Shown in pieces: positions 7,900 through 16,315 of a stretch of DNA of 51,109 bases. Below the pieces are notes generated by a model, which saw nothing but the letters and a program-made list of their open reading frames with translations, was not told where the DNA came from and did not search any database. This DNA comes from Sphingopyxis sp. UBA6723 (GTDB lineage: Bacteria; Pseudomonadota; Alphaproteobacteria; Sphingomonadales; Sphingomonadaceae), in contig NZ_DKIH01000011.1 in assembly GCF_002454115.1 (NCBI RefSeq), positions 325,428-376,536 on the forward strand, written 5' to 3'. Made by a program: the position numbers and the translations under genes. How positions within the stretch are numbered: the stretch's first letter is position 1; each line of letters opens with the position of its first letter.

Positions 7900-9495
7900 A
7901 TGGCCGAGACCGCCAGCCAAACCGCCGCCGCCGCAGCGCCGGAATTTCAGGAACCGAAAGCAACTGGCTATAGCTGGTACGTGCTGTCGGTGCTGGTCGT
8001 CGTCTATATCCTGAACTTTATCGACCGGCAGATTCTCAGCATCCTCGCGGTCGATATCAAGGCCGACCTTGGGTTGACCGATGCCGATATGGGCTTTCTC
8101 GGCGGCGCCGCCTTTGCGGTGTTTTACGCGCTGTTCGGTATCCCGCTCGGGCGGCTCGCCGACAATTGGAGCCGGGTGAAGCTGCTGTCGATCGGCCTTG
8201 CCCTGTGGTCGACGATGACCGCCTTGTCCGGCTTTGCACGCGACCAGATGACGCTGACCTTTGCCCGCATGGGGGTCGGCGTCGGCGAAGCGACCGCAAG
8301 CCCGACCGCTTATTCGCTGATTTCGGACTATTTCCCCAAAAAGCAGCGCGCGACCGCGCTCGCGATTTACTCGTCGGGGCTGTATATCGGCGGCGGCGTG
8401 TCGTTGTTCATCGGGGCGCTGATCGTCAAGGCTTGGAACACAGCCTATCCGGGCGGCGGCCCGCTAGGGCTGGTCGGCTGGCAAGCGGCGTTTCTGGCGG
8501 TCGGCATTCCCGGGCTATTGGTGGCGTTGTGGGTCGCGTCGCTGCGCGAACCGGTGCGCGGCGCGATGGACGGCGTGGCGAGTCCCAGTTCGCCCGCCCC
8601 GTTCCGCCAGTTCGCACAGGATTTGTCGACGATCGTGCCGCCCTTTACGCTGATTGGCGCGTGGCAGCGCGGCCCCGCAGCGCTGGCAATCAACATCGGT
8701 TTTGCGGCCGCGATCGCCGCCTTTGCCTGGTGGATGATCGAATTGACCGGCAATCTGCCGCAATGGTCGGCGGTCGGGCTGGGCTATTATGCCGTTTTCT
8801 CGTGGGCTTGCACGCTCCGCGCGCGCGATAGCGCGACCTTTCGCCTGATCTGGGGCACTCCGGCGTTTATCTGCACGACTTTGGGTTACGGGCTGGTGGC
8901 GCTCGCGGCCTATGCGCTCGCCTTCTGGTCGGCGCCTTATGCCGAAATCGTGCTGGGGTTGCCCAAGCAGGAGCTAGCGTTTTGGCTGGGCGCCAATGGT
9001 GCGATCAGCGGTTTTGTCGGCGTGATTCTGGGCGGGCGCATCGCCGACGCGCTGCGCGCGAAGAATCCGGCTGGGCGCATCCTGATGATCATCTTTGGCG
9101 TCGTCGCCCCGATCGTGCCAATCTGGGTTGGGTACACCACCGATAATACGACCCTATTCTATGTGATGAACTTTCTGGCGGGGATGTTTGGTGCGACGGC
9201 GCTGGGCGCCGCGGCGGCGACGACGCAGGATTTGGTGCTGCCGCGGATGCGCGGGACTGCGACGGCTGCCTTCTTCCTTGGAACGACGCTCGTCGGGCTG
9301 TCGTTCGGTCCCTATATGGTCGGGCAGATTTCCGATCTGGCCGGGACGATCGTCGACGGCAAGCCGGTCGGCGACCTGCGCACCGGCATACTCTCGCTGA
9401 TCGGCGTGGCGCCGATTGCGCTGATCCTGCTGCTCTACGCCTATCGCGCGGTGCCGCAGGCCGAAGCGACGATCGTCGAGCGCGCCAACGCCTAA
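7900..9495 (+). CDS. MFS transporter, spinster-like
   Basis: A 531-residue major facilitator. The first helix ends in NFIDRQILSILAVDIKADLGL and is followed by motif A-like GIPLGRLADNWSRVKLLSIGL, the pattern of bacterial spinster-like transporters. An extra hydrophobic block around residues 265-330 makes it longer than the usual 420-450 residues. The substrate is unknown; such genes in sphingomonads often sit in aromatic or steroid catabolic loci, which is not the case here. ATG 7900 is preceded by GGGAGAGA. It is convergent with sodC. Confidence 0.85.
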   Translation: MAETASQTAAAAAPEFQEPKATGYSWYVLSVLVVVYILNFIDRQILSILAVDIKADLGLTDADMGFLGGAAFAVFYALFGIPLGRLADNWSRVKLLSIGLALWSTMTALSGFARDQMTLTFARMGVGVGEATASPTAYSLISDYFPKKQRATALAIYSSGLYIGGGVSLFIGALIVKAWNTAYPGGGPLGLVGWQAAFLAVGIPGLLVALWVASLREPVRGAMDGVASPSSPAPFRQFAQDLSTIVPPFTLIGAWQRGPAALAINIGFAAAIAAFAWWMIELTGNLPQWSAVGLGYYAVFSWACTLRARDSATFRLIWGTPAFICTTLGYGLVALAAYALAFWSAPYAEIVLGLPKQELAFWLGANGAISGFVGVILGGRIADALRAKNPAGRILMIIFGVVAPIVPIWVGYTTDNTTLFYVMNFLAGMFGATALGAAAATTQDLVLPRMRGTATAAFFLGTTLVGLSFGPYMVGQISDLAGTIVDGKPVGDLRTGILSLIGVAPIALILLLYAYRAVPQAEATIVERANA

Positions 9496-9523
9496 CCGGC
9501 GCCGTCGCTTGATCGGTGGGCAA

Positions 9524-10096
9524 TCAACCCGCGGGCGCGGCCATAATCACGCCGCAGGCGATGCGGTCGCCGCTGTTGCCGCTGGGGTCGGTCTTCATGT
9601 CGTCGGGACCCGCATGAATAACGAAGGCCGCACCGTCGGCGTCGAGCATCGCGCCGTCGCCGGTCAGCCGCGTGCCAACGAGTTGCAGCGTCGCACGGCC
9701 GATCGTTTCAGGTTCGACGACCAGATTGGGCAGATCGCCGTGGTGCGCACCCATCGGATTTTCGCGGCCATGCTGTGCCCCGGTCGGGTTCCAGTGCGGA
9801 CCTGCGGTTGTAAATTTGGGGGCGTCGCACAGGCCGGTCGCGTGGACGTGCATCCCATAGGTACCCGCGGCAAAGCCGCGCGCGACCAATTCGAGCCGCA
9901 GCCCGCTGCCATCCTTGAAGATATCGACACGGCCGCGGTCGGCGCCGCGCGCGTCGACCAGATTGGCATAGGCATCGGGAACCGGCAGGTTGGAAGTGGG
10001 CGTCTTTTTCATATTGGCGCAGCCCGCAAGCGCCAAGGCGCCAAGCAATGTGGTGGCCGGGATCGTCCAGCTTTTCGCATATAGTGGCTTGATCAT
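9524..10096 (-). CDS. sodC: Lipoprotein Cu/Zn superoxide dismutase
   Basis: A 190-residue periplasmic SOD. The N-terminus is a lipoprotein signal with lipobox LALAGC (Cys26). Copper and zinc ligands are visible in GMHVHATGLC, GPHWNP, QHGRENPMGAHHGDLPNL and the C-terminal FVIHAGPDD, with the disulfide pair in GLC and RIACGVI. It removes superoxide in the envelope. ATG 10096 follows GGGGAG. It appears monocistronic and shares the neighbourhood with soxR only loosely. Confidence 0.95.
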   Translation of the reverse strand: MIKPLYAKSWTIPATTLLGALALAGCANMKKTPTSNLPVPDAYANLVDARGADRGRVDIFKDGSGLRLELVARGFAAGTYGMHVHATGLCDAPKFTTAGPHWNPTGAQHGRENPMGAHHGDLPNLVVEPETIGRATLQLVGTRLTGDGAMLDADGAAFVIHAGPDDMKTDPSGNSGDRIACGVIMAAPAG

Positions 10097-10250
10097 CTTC
10101 TGCTCCCCGAGTGGCGGTTTGGACATAGAACGCCGCAACGGCGTTCGCGATCCCTTCGCGGGCGACGATGCCCGGATTCGACCCGAGTTCCAAGCCTGTA
10201 TGTCGGTTTTGGGGTGGGGAGCGGACGCAGGAGAGGATAGGGTCGCAGCT

Positions 10251-10778
10251 ATGGTAGAGAAAACTCACCGGCGGAAACGCGTCAAATTGTCTGAGGGTGA
10301 CATTTTCGAGATGCCCCTCCCCGACGGAAAACTTGGCTATGGGATCATTCTCCGACGGGGCGGCTTAACCAGTGGCGGAACGCCCTATATTGGGATTTAT
10401 CATGCCGTTCACAGCGAACGCCAGGACGCGACTAGTATCGTTTGTGGAGAGATTGTTCTTGCAGGGTGGACAACTGACTCGCTCATACATCATGGCAATT
10501 GGACGGTGACTGCGGGCGGTATGCCGCTTCCGAGCGTGCCCTTTCCCAACTTCAAAGTGGCCGTCGAAGGTAAAATGTACGTCACAGACGTGGAAGGGCA
10601 ATTGCTCGATGAAGCCACTGCAGCCGAACGAGAGTTGCTCGACTATCAGTTCAGCCGGACAGCCACTTGCTACCAAGACGCCTTTGAGGCTCTGAACGGT
10701 TTCCGAAATTGGGACGTGAACTATGAGAAGTTGACGCCTGCTTATTCGGCGGCGCGAGTCACGAGGCCTACGTCTTAA
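10251..10778 (+). CDS. Imm26-like immunity family protein (orphan)
   Basis: A 175-residue soluble protein. The N-terminal block (KLSEGDIFEMPLPDGKLGYG, then a PYIGIYHAV strand) fits the Imm26 family of predicted immunity proteins from polymorphic toxin systems, as recalled and not searched. No toxin gene, secretion gene or other immunity gene is next to it. Base composition is visibly more AT-rich than the flanking genes, suggesting acquisition by transfer. ATG 10251 has AGGATAGGG upstream; a longer in-frame extension to 9990 overlaps sodC and is rejected. Imm26-like domains also occur in stand-alone proteins of unknown function. Confidence 0.6.
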   Translation: MVEKTHRRKRVKLSEGDIFEMPLPDGKLGYGIILRRGGLTSGGTPYIGIYHAVHSERQDATSIVCGEIVLAGWTTDSLIHHGNWTVTAGGMPLPSVPFPNFKVAVEGKMYVTDVEGQLLDEATAAERELLDYQFSRTATCYQDAFEALNGFRNWDVNYEKLTPAYSAARVTRPTS

Positions 10779-10822
10779 TCATCCGTGTCCGCAACCGGTC
10801 GCTAGCTATCATTTCCTTTCTT

Positions 10823-10895
10823 CGTCATCTGAGACTTGATCCGGGAACCATAGCTGCACTGTCGTCATGGATCCTGGATCAAGTCCTAGATGACG
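10823..10895. repeat. Dispersed inverted repeat downstream of the Imm26-like gene
   Basis: The arms 10823-10850 and 10868-10895 are complementary at about 24 of 28 positions (CGTCATCTGAGACTTGATCC against its right-hand partner). The core ACTTGATCC...GGATCAAGT is shared with the repeat at 18686-18717. The rest of the 10779-11044 gap holds no gene, only this repeat and a terminator. Confidence 0.65.
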
Positions 10896-10978
10896 ATGAG
10901 AAGGCCATCGTCCCGCTCAAGCAGCGATGGGGAGGTTGTCACGGCGAGAGGCGGCCGCAGCGGCAACTGCGCGCGCCC

Positions 10979-11011
10979 AAAAGAAAAGGGCCGCGAATTG
11001 CTTCGCGGCCC
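10979..11011 (-). terminator. Rho-independent terminator of the tonB-exb operon
   Basis: On the minus strand a 10-bp perfect stem (GGGCCGCGAA / TTCGCGGCCC) with a 4-base loop is followed by TTTTCTT. It lies about 35 bases after the stop of the last exbD. Confidence 0.88.
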
Positions 11012-11044
11012 CCATCATTTTTGCCGGACGGCTTTGATCAAAGA

Positions 11045-11470
11045 TCAGAAGACGCGGGCATATTGTTCGTTGCCGACGAAGCCCAGCTTGCCGACGCCGC
11101 TGCGCTTGATCACCGCCAACACGCGATCGACGACAATGTAACGCGCATAGGGATCGGGCTGAACCTGCAATTCCGGTTCGACCGGCAGCGCCTTGGTCTG
11201 TTCCAGATATTGCGCCAGCTGCGCCAGATCGACCGGTGAACCGTTCCAGGTGATCGTCCCCGCGGGGTCGATCATGACCTTGTTCTTTTCCGGATCCACA
11301 TTGCTGGTGCTGTTGTCAGCAATCGGCAGGTCGATCTTCACTGCATGAGTCTGGACCGGGATGGTGATGATGAACATGATGAGGAGCACGAGCATGACGT
11401 CGATCAACGGCGTCGTGTTCATGTCCATCATCGGTTCGTTTTCGTCCCGTTCTCCAACTGCCATGGACAT
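11045..11470 (-). CDS. exbD: ExbD/TolR family biopolymer transporter (second copy of the operon)
   Basis: A 141-residue protein with a short cytoplasmic tail, one membrane helix (PLIDVMLVLLIMFIITIPV) carrying the essential proton-carrying Asp24, and a periplasmic domain. With ExbB it forms the proton-driven motor that energises TonB. ATG 11470 has AAGGAA 7 bases upstream. It is the last gene of the minus-strand tonB-exbB-exbD-exbD operon and differs from the other ExbD in its periplasmic domain, so the two may form mixed or alternative complexes. Confidence 0.93.
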   Translation of the reverse strand: MSMAVGERDENEPMMDMNTTPLIDVMLVLLIMFIITIPVQTHAVKIDLPIADNSTSNVDPEKNKVMIDPAGTITWNGSPVDLAQLAQYLEQTKALPVEPELQVQPDPYARYIVVDRVLAVIKRSGVGKLGFVGNEQYARVF

Positions 11471-11505
11471 GGGTCTATTCCTTTTTATCTATGCGGGAGG
11501 CGCCG

Positions 11506-12027
11506 TTAGAGGCGGTTCACCGCGATCGAACCAGCGGCCGGTTCGGAAATGAACCCGATTTTCTGGAAGCCCGCGAACTGCATCGTGTAAATCACGCCGC
11601 CAATACACTGATAGGGGGTGTTCACGTCGCCGCGAATATGGACTTCGGGGAAATTATCGTCGTTGATATTTTCCGGGCCGCCAATATCCTCGATCAGCTC
11701 TTCGAGTTTCTTCTGTCCCCGCTCCAGCAACTGCTTCGAATCGATCGGGGTCTGCCCCCAATAGACTTCGCATGATGCGCTGTCGGCGTTGGGCAAGCCA
11801 TCGCCGTCGGTATCGGCCGAGCGAATCGACAACAGCACATTTTCAGGCTTGGTCGTCGTCACTTCGAACGCCACGTCGGGAAGCTCGAGATTCACCGTCT
11901 GCACCACCACGGGAACCGTGATGAGGAAGATGATGAGCAGCACGAGCATGATATCCACGAGCGGTGTCGTGTTGATCTCGGACATCGGGGCATCTTCGCC
12001 CCCCTTGTCGCCTACACTCATCGACAT
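11506..12027 (-). CDS. exbD: ExbD/TolR family protein with a periplasmic Asp-rich insertion
   Basis: A 173-residue ExbD with membrane helix PLVDIMLVLLIIFLITVPV and the conserved Asp25. It is longer than its partner because of an insertion at residues 70-90 containing DTDGDGLPNAD (72-82), a pattern like calcium-binding EF-hand or thrombospondin-type-3 loops, and two cysteines (86 and 141) that could pair in the periplasm. Start at 12027, with AGGA about 10 bases upstream. It sits between exbB and the shorter exbD. Confidence 0.92.
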   Translation of the reverse strand: MSMSVGDKGGEDAPMSEINTTPLVDIMLVLLIIFLITVPVVVQTVNLELPDVAFEVTTTKPENVLLSIRSADTDGDGLPNADSASCEVYWGQTPIDSKQLLERGQKKLEELIEDIGGPENINDDNFPEVHIRGDVNTPYQCIGGVIYTMQFAGFQKIGFISEPAAGSIAVNRL

Positions 12028-12103
12028 AGGATCTTATCCTGTCACAAAAATTCATGTCACGGACATCGGGTTGACGGGCCATTGACCGTGCACCCTGTCC
12101 AGC

Positions 12104-12141
12104 GGACCCCGCCCCCGCCCAAAGACGGGCAGCGGGGATCC
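12104..12141 (-). other. Intercistronic hairpin between exbB and exbD
   Basis: On the minus strand GGATCCCCGCTGCCCG can pair with GCGGGGTCC-type sequence to form a long GC-rich stem with two single-base bulges around TCTTT. No T-tract follows, so it is more likely an mRNA-stabilising or partly attenuating structure than a full terminator. Confidence 0.45.
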
Positions 12142-12149
12142 AGAGAAGC

Positions 12150-12962
12150 TTAGGCTTTTTTCGGTGCCGCGACCGGAGCAGCAGCCTTCGGCGCCGGACC
12201 AACCGGAACCGGCTTTACCTGGCCGTTCGACATGATCGAACCGAGCACATCGTTCGAGAAGGTCGACAGGCGGCGGGCAATCGACTTGTTACGGCTCTGG
12301 AGCCAGTTGAACGCGAGCACCGCGGGAACCGCCACGATCAGACCGATGGCCGTCATGATCAGCGCTTCACCGACCGGGCCGGCCACGGTGTCGATCGACG
12401 CCTGACCCGACGCACCGATCTTCACGAGGGCGCGCAGAATGCCGATAACGGTACCGAACAGGCCGACGAACGGTGCGGTCGAACCCACGGTTGCAAGGAA
12501 GGCGAGGCCGCTGTTCAGCTTTGAGTTGATGTGGTTCTGCGAGCGTTCCAGCGTCCCGTGCATCCAGTCATGCGCTTCGACAGGGTCGGTGAGCTTGTTA
12601 TGCTCTTCGTTGGCGCGCAGGCCGTCTTCGACGACCTGACGATAAGCGCTGTTCTTTTCGAGCTTTGCCGCACCTTCGGCCAGCGTCGGAGCGCGCCAGA
12701 AATTGGCATCGACGGCCTTGCCCTGGTTCATCACCTTATTCTGTTCGAACAGCTTGGTGAACAGGATATAGAGCGTGCCGACGAACATGATCAGCAGGAC
12801 GAGGAAGGTCAGCTGGCCAACGATACCGCCGTCGCAGAGCGCCGGGATCATGCCGTAAGGGCTGGCGCCTTCTTCTTTCACGCACATCGCCGCAGGCATC
12901 AGGGTGAGCCCTACGTCGTGGGCCGGTGCCGCAGCAGCGGCATTTGCGATCAGATTAAACAT
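12150..12962 (-). CDS. exbB: ExbB, MotA/TolQ/ExbB proton channel family
   Basis: A 270-residue inner-membrane protein with three helices: one after the N-terminal extension (GQLTFLVLLIMFVGTLYILF) and two in the conserved C-terminal block (FLATVGSTAPFVGLFGTVIG and ALIMTAIGLIVAVPAVLAFN) that form the proton pore with ExbD. The first 45 residues form a periplasmic-side extension with two Cys residues, and the Ala/Pro/Lys-rich tail is cytoplasmic. ATG 12962 follows GAGAGGGA. It lies between tonB and the two exbD genes. Confidence 0.95.
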   Translation of the reverse strand: MFNLIANAAAAAPAHDVGLTLMPAAMCVKEEGASPYGMIPALCDGGIVGQLTFLVLLIMFVGTLYILFTKLFEQNKVMNQGKAVDANFWRAPTLAEGAAKLEKNSAYRQVVEDGLRANEEHNKLTDPVEAHDWMHGTLERSQNHINSKLNSGLAFLATVGSTAPFVGLFGTVIGILRALVKIGASGQASIDTVAGPVGEALIMTAIGLIVAVPAVLAFNWLQSRNKSIARRLSTFSNDVLGSIMSNGQVKPVPVGPAPKAAAPVAAPKKA

Positions 12963-13022
12963 AATGGATATTCCCTCTCAAGAAATTCGGTAAAATTCGA
13001 AAACAGTCAGCCGCGCGCTGAA

Positions 13023-13676
13023 TCAGCGCGGGATCTGCCACCGGATACGATTGCTGTACGTGCCACCCGTCGGGTTGCCTGCGCGGTCCTTGCCCGGGTT
13101 GAACCGGCCACGGCGCTGAATAAGCTTGCAGGTTTCCGCATCGAGGTCGGCATGACCGCTCGACGAGGTGACATCGCACGACGTGATCCGACCATCGGTC
13201 CCGTAAGTGACGCGGAAACCCGTCGTCCCTTCACGCTCTTCGCGCATGGCGCGGGCCGGATAGTCGTCGTTCGTTGCCCAACGCCCCGGGTTGCCCCGCG
13301 GGGTACCGGCGGCGCTGAGATCAGGCGTCGGCGGCGGAGGCGCGGGCGGCGCCGGCGGGATGTACTGCGGCGGCGGAGGCGGCGGCACTTCGCGCACAGC
13401 CTGAACCACGTTCGGGCTGGGCAGTGCGATCGGCGGCCGCGGAATCACAACCGGCGGCGGCGGCGGCAGGACATTGTCCGGCGGCGGCGGCGGCGGCGGC
13501 TCTTCCGGTGGCGGCGGCTCTTCGACGTCCACCACATCCAATTTTTCTGCGATCGTTTTGACGATGCTGATGTTCAGGCCGTTGACGAGCCCATAGCCCA
13601 TCACCGCCGTTAAAAAGCCCACCAAAGCGATCGAGACCACCCTGCTTTTAGGGTCGACATTATCACCATAAGCCAT
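13023..13676 (-). CDS. tonB: TonB, energy transducer
   Basis: A 217-residue TonB: N-terminal membrane anchor (about residues 13-35), a proline-rich periplasm-spanning region (53-125, long runs of Pro with Glu and Val) and a C-terminal TonB domain (about 140-217, GFRVTYGTDGRITSCDVTSS) with Cys164 and Cys182 likely disulfide-bonded. It passes energy from ExbB/ExbD to outer-membrane receptors such as the one at 25990. It is the first gene of the operon; ATG 13676 has AAGGAG about 13 bases upstream. The 267-base gap above it should hold the operon promoter, but no clear Fur-type site is visible. Confidence 0.93.
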   Translation of the reverse strand: MAYGDNVDPKSRVVSIALVGFLTAVMGYGLVNGLNISIVKTIAEKLDVVDVEEPPPPEEPPPPPPPDNVLPPPPPVVIPRPPIALPSPNVVQAVREVPPPPPPQYIPPAPPAPPPPTPDLSAAGTPRGNPGRWATNDDYPARAMREEREGTTGFRVTYGTDGRITSCDVTSSSGHADLDAETCKLIQRRGRFNPGKDRAGNPTGGTYSNRIRWQIPR

Positions 13677-13943
13677 TCAGGGACGACGCTCCTTGCTAGA
13701 TCATCCTGACACCAATTCCCACCCGACGGGTCCCGTTGCCAAATGCCCGGATGATTCCGATGCGTTCCACAGACCCGGCGGAGCTACGTTCGGTTTATTA
13801 TGTTCTGACCGGACGCTTCATCGCCCGTCCTATCGCGGTGGCGCCGAGTTCGCAAACCCTTTATCAGCGGTTAATGTGGGTTGTCCCATGATGGGGACCA
13901 TGCCGCCGCCACTGGCGTCAACCTTGATGGAAAGTGATGAATC

Positions 13944-14825
13944 ATGCGCGTGTTTCAGTCGGCAGCGATCGCCGGACTTTTGGCCCTGAGCCCCGGATTC
14001 GCCAGCATTTCTGCGATGCAGACGGCGGCACCAGCGGCGACGGCGAGTCCGTACAGCTATGCCGACATCGCCGATCTGGCGACCGCGGCGCCGATGGCGC
14101 TGCACGCGCGCATTCACAGCAGCGTGGCGCTGAAACCAGCGCAGGCGCCGGGCGTCGCCGCGGGGCAGAGCCGATTCTATGTCGAGGCCGATGTTGTCAG
14201 CCTGATTCGCGGCGCGGGTCCGCTGGCGTCGCGCATTTCCTATCTCGTCGATCTGCCGCTGGACGCCAAAGGCAAGCCGCAGAAGCTGAAAAAGAAACAG
14301 CCGGTACTGCTGTTCGCGCGGCCGGTCGCAGGCGCCACCGCCGGTAGCAGCAACACGGGCAGTGTCCGGCTGGTCGCCCCCGACGCGCAACTGCCATGGG
14401 ATGCGGCGACCGAAGCACAATTGCGCGCGGTGCTGACCGAACTTGTGAAACCCGGCGCGCCGCCCGCGATCACCGGCATCGCCAATGGCTTCCACGTCCC
14501 GGGCACCCTGCCCGGCGAAGGGGAAACGCAATTGTTCCTGAATACCAGCACGGGCGAGCCGGTGTCGCTGACCATATTGACCGCCGCCGACGGATCGCGC
14601 CGCTGGGCCGCGGCGTTCGGCGAAATCGTTGACGGGTCGGCGGCGGTCCCGGCGCGAGGGACGCTCGCCTGGTACCGACTCGCCTGCGGCCTGCCGCGCC
14701 AGTTGCCGCTGAACAAGCTGGCGGGGACCGCGCCCGAAGATCGTCGCAAAGCGGCGTCGGACTATGGCGTGGTGCTGGGCGCGCTTGGCCAGTGCACCCG
14801 GACGCGCAAGCCGCCGATGGGCTGA
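13944..14825 (+). CDS. Secreted protein of unknown function
   Basis: A 293-residue protein with a signal peptide (MRVFQSAAIAGLLALSPGFA, cleavage near SISA). It contains an alternating beta-rich region (RFYVEADVVSLIRGAG, ISYLVDLPLDAKG), a basic patch KKQPVLLFARP and a C-terminal helical part. No domain is recognised. ATG 13944 is preceded by GGAAAG. It lies 111 bases ahead of homoserine dehydrogenase on the same strand; whether they are co-transcribed is unclear. Confidence 0.75.
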   Translation: MRVFQSAAIAGLLALSPGFASISAMQTAAPAATASPYSYADIADLATAAPMALHARIHSSVALKPAQAPGVAAGQSRFYVEADVVSLIRGAGPLASRISYLVDLPLDAKGKPQKLKKKQPVLLFARPVAGATAGSSNTGSVRLVAPDAQLPWDAATEAQLRAVLTELVKPGAPPAITGIANGFHVPGTLPGEGETQLFLNTSTGEPVSLTILTAADGSRRWAAAFGEIVDGSAAVPARGTLAWYRLACGLPRQLPLNKLAGTAPEDRRKAASDYGVVLGALGQCTRTRKPPMG

Positions 14826-14936
14826 TAAAGATTTGCTTCGGCGCCGCTAAGCCGCGCCGGGGTTGTTTCCATGGCAAAAGCCGATAGGGCGCTCGCACCG
14901 GCGGGGCGTGGCTCCGCGCCTTGCACGGAGTCCCGC

Positions 14937-16256
14937 ATGTCGCCCCATCCCGCCCCGACCGCTCCCCGCCCGCCGCTGCGTGTGGCGCTCGCGGGAATCG
15001 GGGTGGTCGGGGGCGGCGTCGTCCGGCTGCTCGAAACCAACCGCGAGCTGATTGCGCGGCGCGCCGGACGCGCGATCAAGATCGTCGCTGTGTCGGCGCG
15101 CGACCGGCACAAGGACCGCGGCATCGACCTCAGCTCCTATCGCTGGGAAGATGATATGGAGGCGCTGGTCGCGGCGGATGATGTCGATGTGGTGGTCGAA
15201 ATGATCGGCGGCGCCGACGGATCGGCGCTCACCCTCGCCCGCCACACGCTGGGCGCGGGTAAGGCGCTGGTCACCGCCAACAAGGCCATGATCGCGCATC
15301 ATGGGCTAGATCTGGCGCGACTCGCAGAGGAACGCGATACGCCGCTGAAATATGAAGCCGCGGTGGCGGGCGGCATTCCGGTGATCAAGGCGATCCGCGA
15401 AGGCGCGTCGGCAAACGAGATCGCGCGCGTTTATGGCATCCTCAATGGCACCTGCAATTATATCCTCACACAAATGGAACGGAACGGGGCGAGCTTTGCC
15501 GACGCGCTCGCCGCGGCGCAGACCGAGGGCTATGCCGAGGCCGACCCGACCTTCGACGTCGACGGCATCGATGCCGCGCACAAGCTGTCGATCCTCGCGG
15601 CGCTGTGTTTCGGCACGAGGCTCGATTTCGGGGCGGTCGCCGCCGACGGCATCCGCGGGCTGATCGCCGCCGACATTCGCGAGGCCGAGGCGCTGGGCCA
15701 CCGTGTCCGCCTGATCGGCATGGCCGAACGCAATGACGCCGGACTTTACCAGCATGTCCAGCCGTGTCTGGTCCCCGCCGACCATCCGCTCGCCTATGTC
15801 CCCGGCGCGCTGAACGCGGTTGTGGCCGAGGGAAATTTTGTCGGGCGGCTGTTCTTTGAGGGCGCGGGCGCGGGCGCCGGCCCGACCGCATCGGCGATCG
15901 TTGCCGACATCATCGACATCGCGCGCGACGAATATGGCCCCGCCTTTGCGATGCCGGTCGATTCGCTCGACGCCGCGCCGGTCGCCGACGCAGGCGCGCG
16001 GGTCGGCAAACATTATGTCCGCCTGATCGTCGAGGACCGCATCGGCGTGCTCGCCGAAATCGCTACCGCGATGCGCGATGCGGGCGTGTCGATCGAAAGC
16101 TTTATCCAGCGCGGCACCGACGAGGAGGATGGCGTGGTCATCGTGCTCGTCACCCACGAAGGTCCGGCGCGCGCGATCCATGCGGCGCTGGCGATCCTGG
16201 CGGGGTCGGACCATGTCGTCGGCGCGCCGATACTGATGCCGATCCTGGCGCTTTAA
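14937..16256 (+). CDS. hom: Homoserine dehydrogenase
   Basis: A 439-residue monofunctional enzyme reducing aspartate semialdehyde to homoserine, the branch point to threonine and methionine. The NAD(P)-binding GIGVVGGGVV begins at residue 20, the catalytic domain has NKAMIAHHG, KYEAAVAGGIPVI and NGTCNYILT with EGYAEADPTFDVDGIDAAHK, and the last ~80 residues form an ACT domain (YVRLIVEDRIGVLAEIATAM) for feedback control by threonine. The frame runs back to ATG 14871, but ATG 14937 has GGAG at 6 bases and starts where family members start. Confidence 0.96.
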   Translation: MSPHPAPTAPRPPLRVALAGIGVVGGGVVRLLETNRELIARRAGRAIKIVAVSARDRHKDRGIDLSSYRWEDDMEALVAADDVDVVVEMIGGADGSALTLARHTLGAGKALVTANKAMIAHHGLDLARLAEERDTPLKYEAAVAGGIPVIKAIREGASANEIARVYGILNGTCNYILTQMERNGASFADALAAAQTEGYAEADPTFDVDGIDAAHKLSILAALCFGTRLDFGAVAADGIRGLIAADIREAEALGHRVRLIGMAERNDAGLYQHVQPCLVPADHPLAYVPGALNAVVAEGNFVGRLFFEGAGAGAGPTASAIVADIIDIARDEYGPAFAMPVDSLDAAPVADAGARVGKHYVRLIVEDRIGVLAEIATAMRDAGVSIESFIQRGTDEEDGVVIVLVTHEGPARAIHAALAILAGSDHVVGAPILMPILAL

Positions 16257-16315
16257 CCCCGCTTGATATTGCCGCGCGCTTTGTTACCCCGTTGACCGGG
16301 AAGCAGGGGGCAAAG

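Noticed and set aside
13693..13989. 98-codon plus-strand frame upstream of the secreted protein gene
   Set aside because: It lies in the tonB promoter region, has no ribosome site and overlaps a better-supported gene start.
14871..14936. N-terminal extension of homoserine dehydrogenase
   Set aside because: The extension is low complexity, and ATG 14937 has a well-placed GGAG and matches the usual family start.
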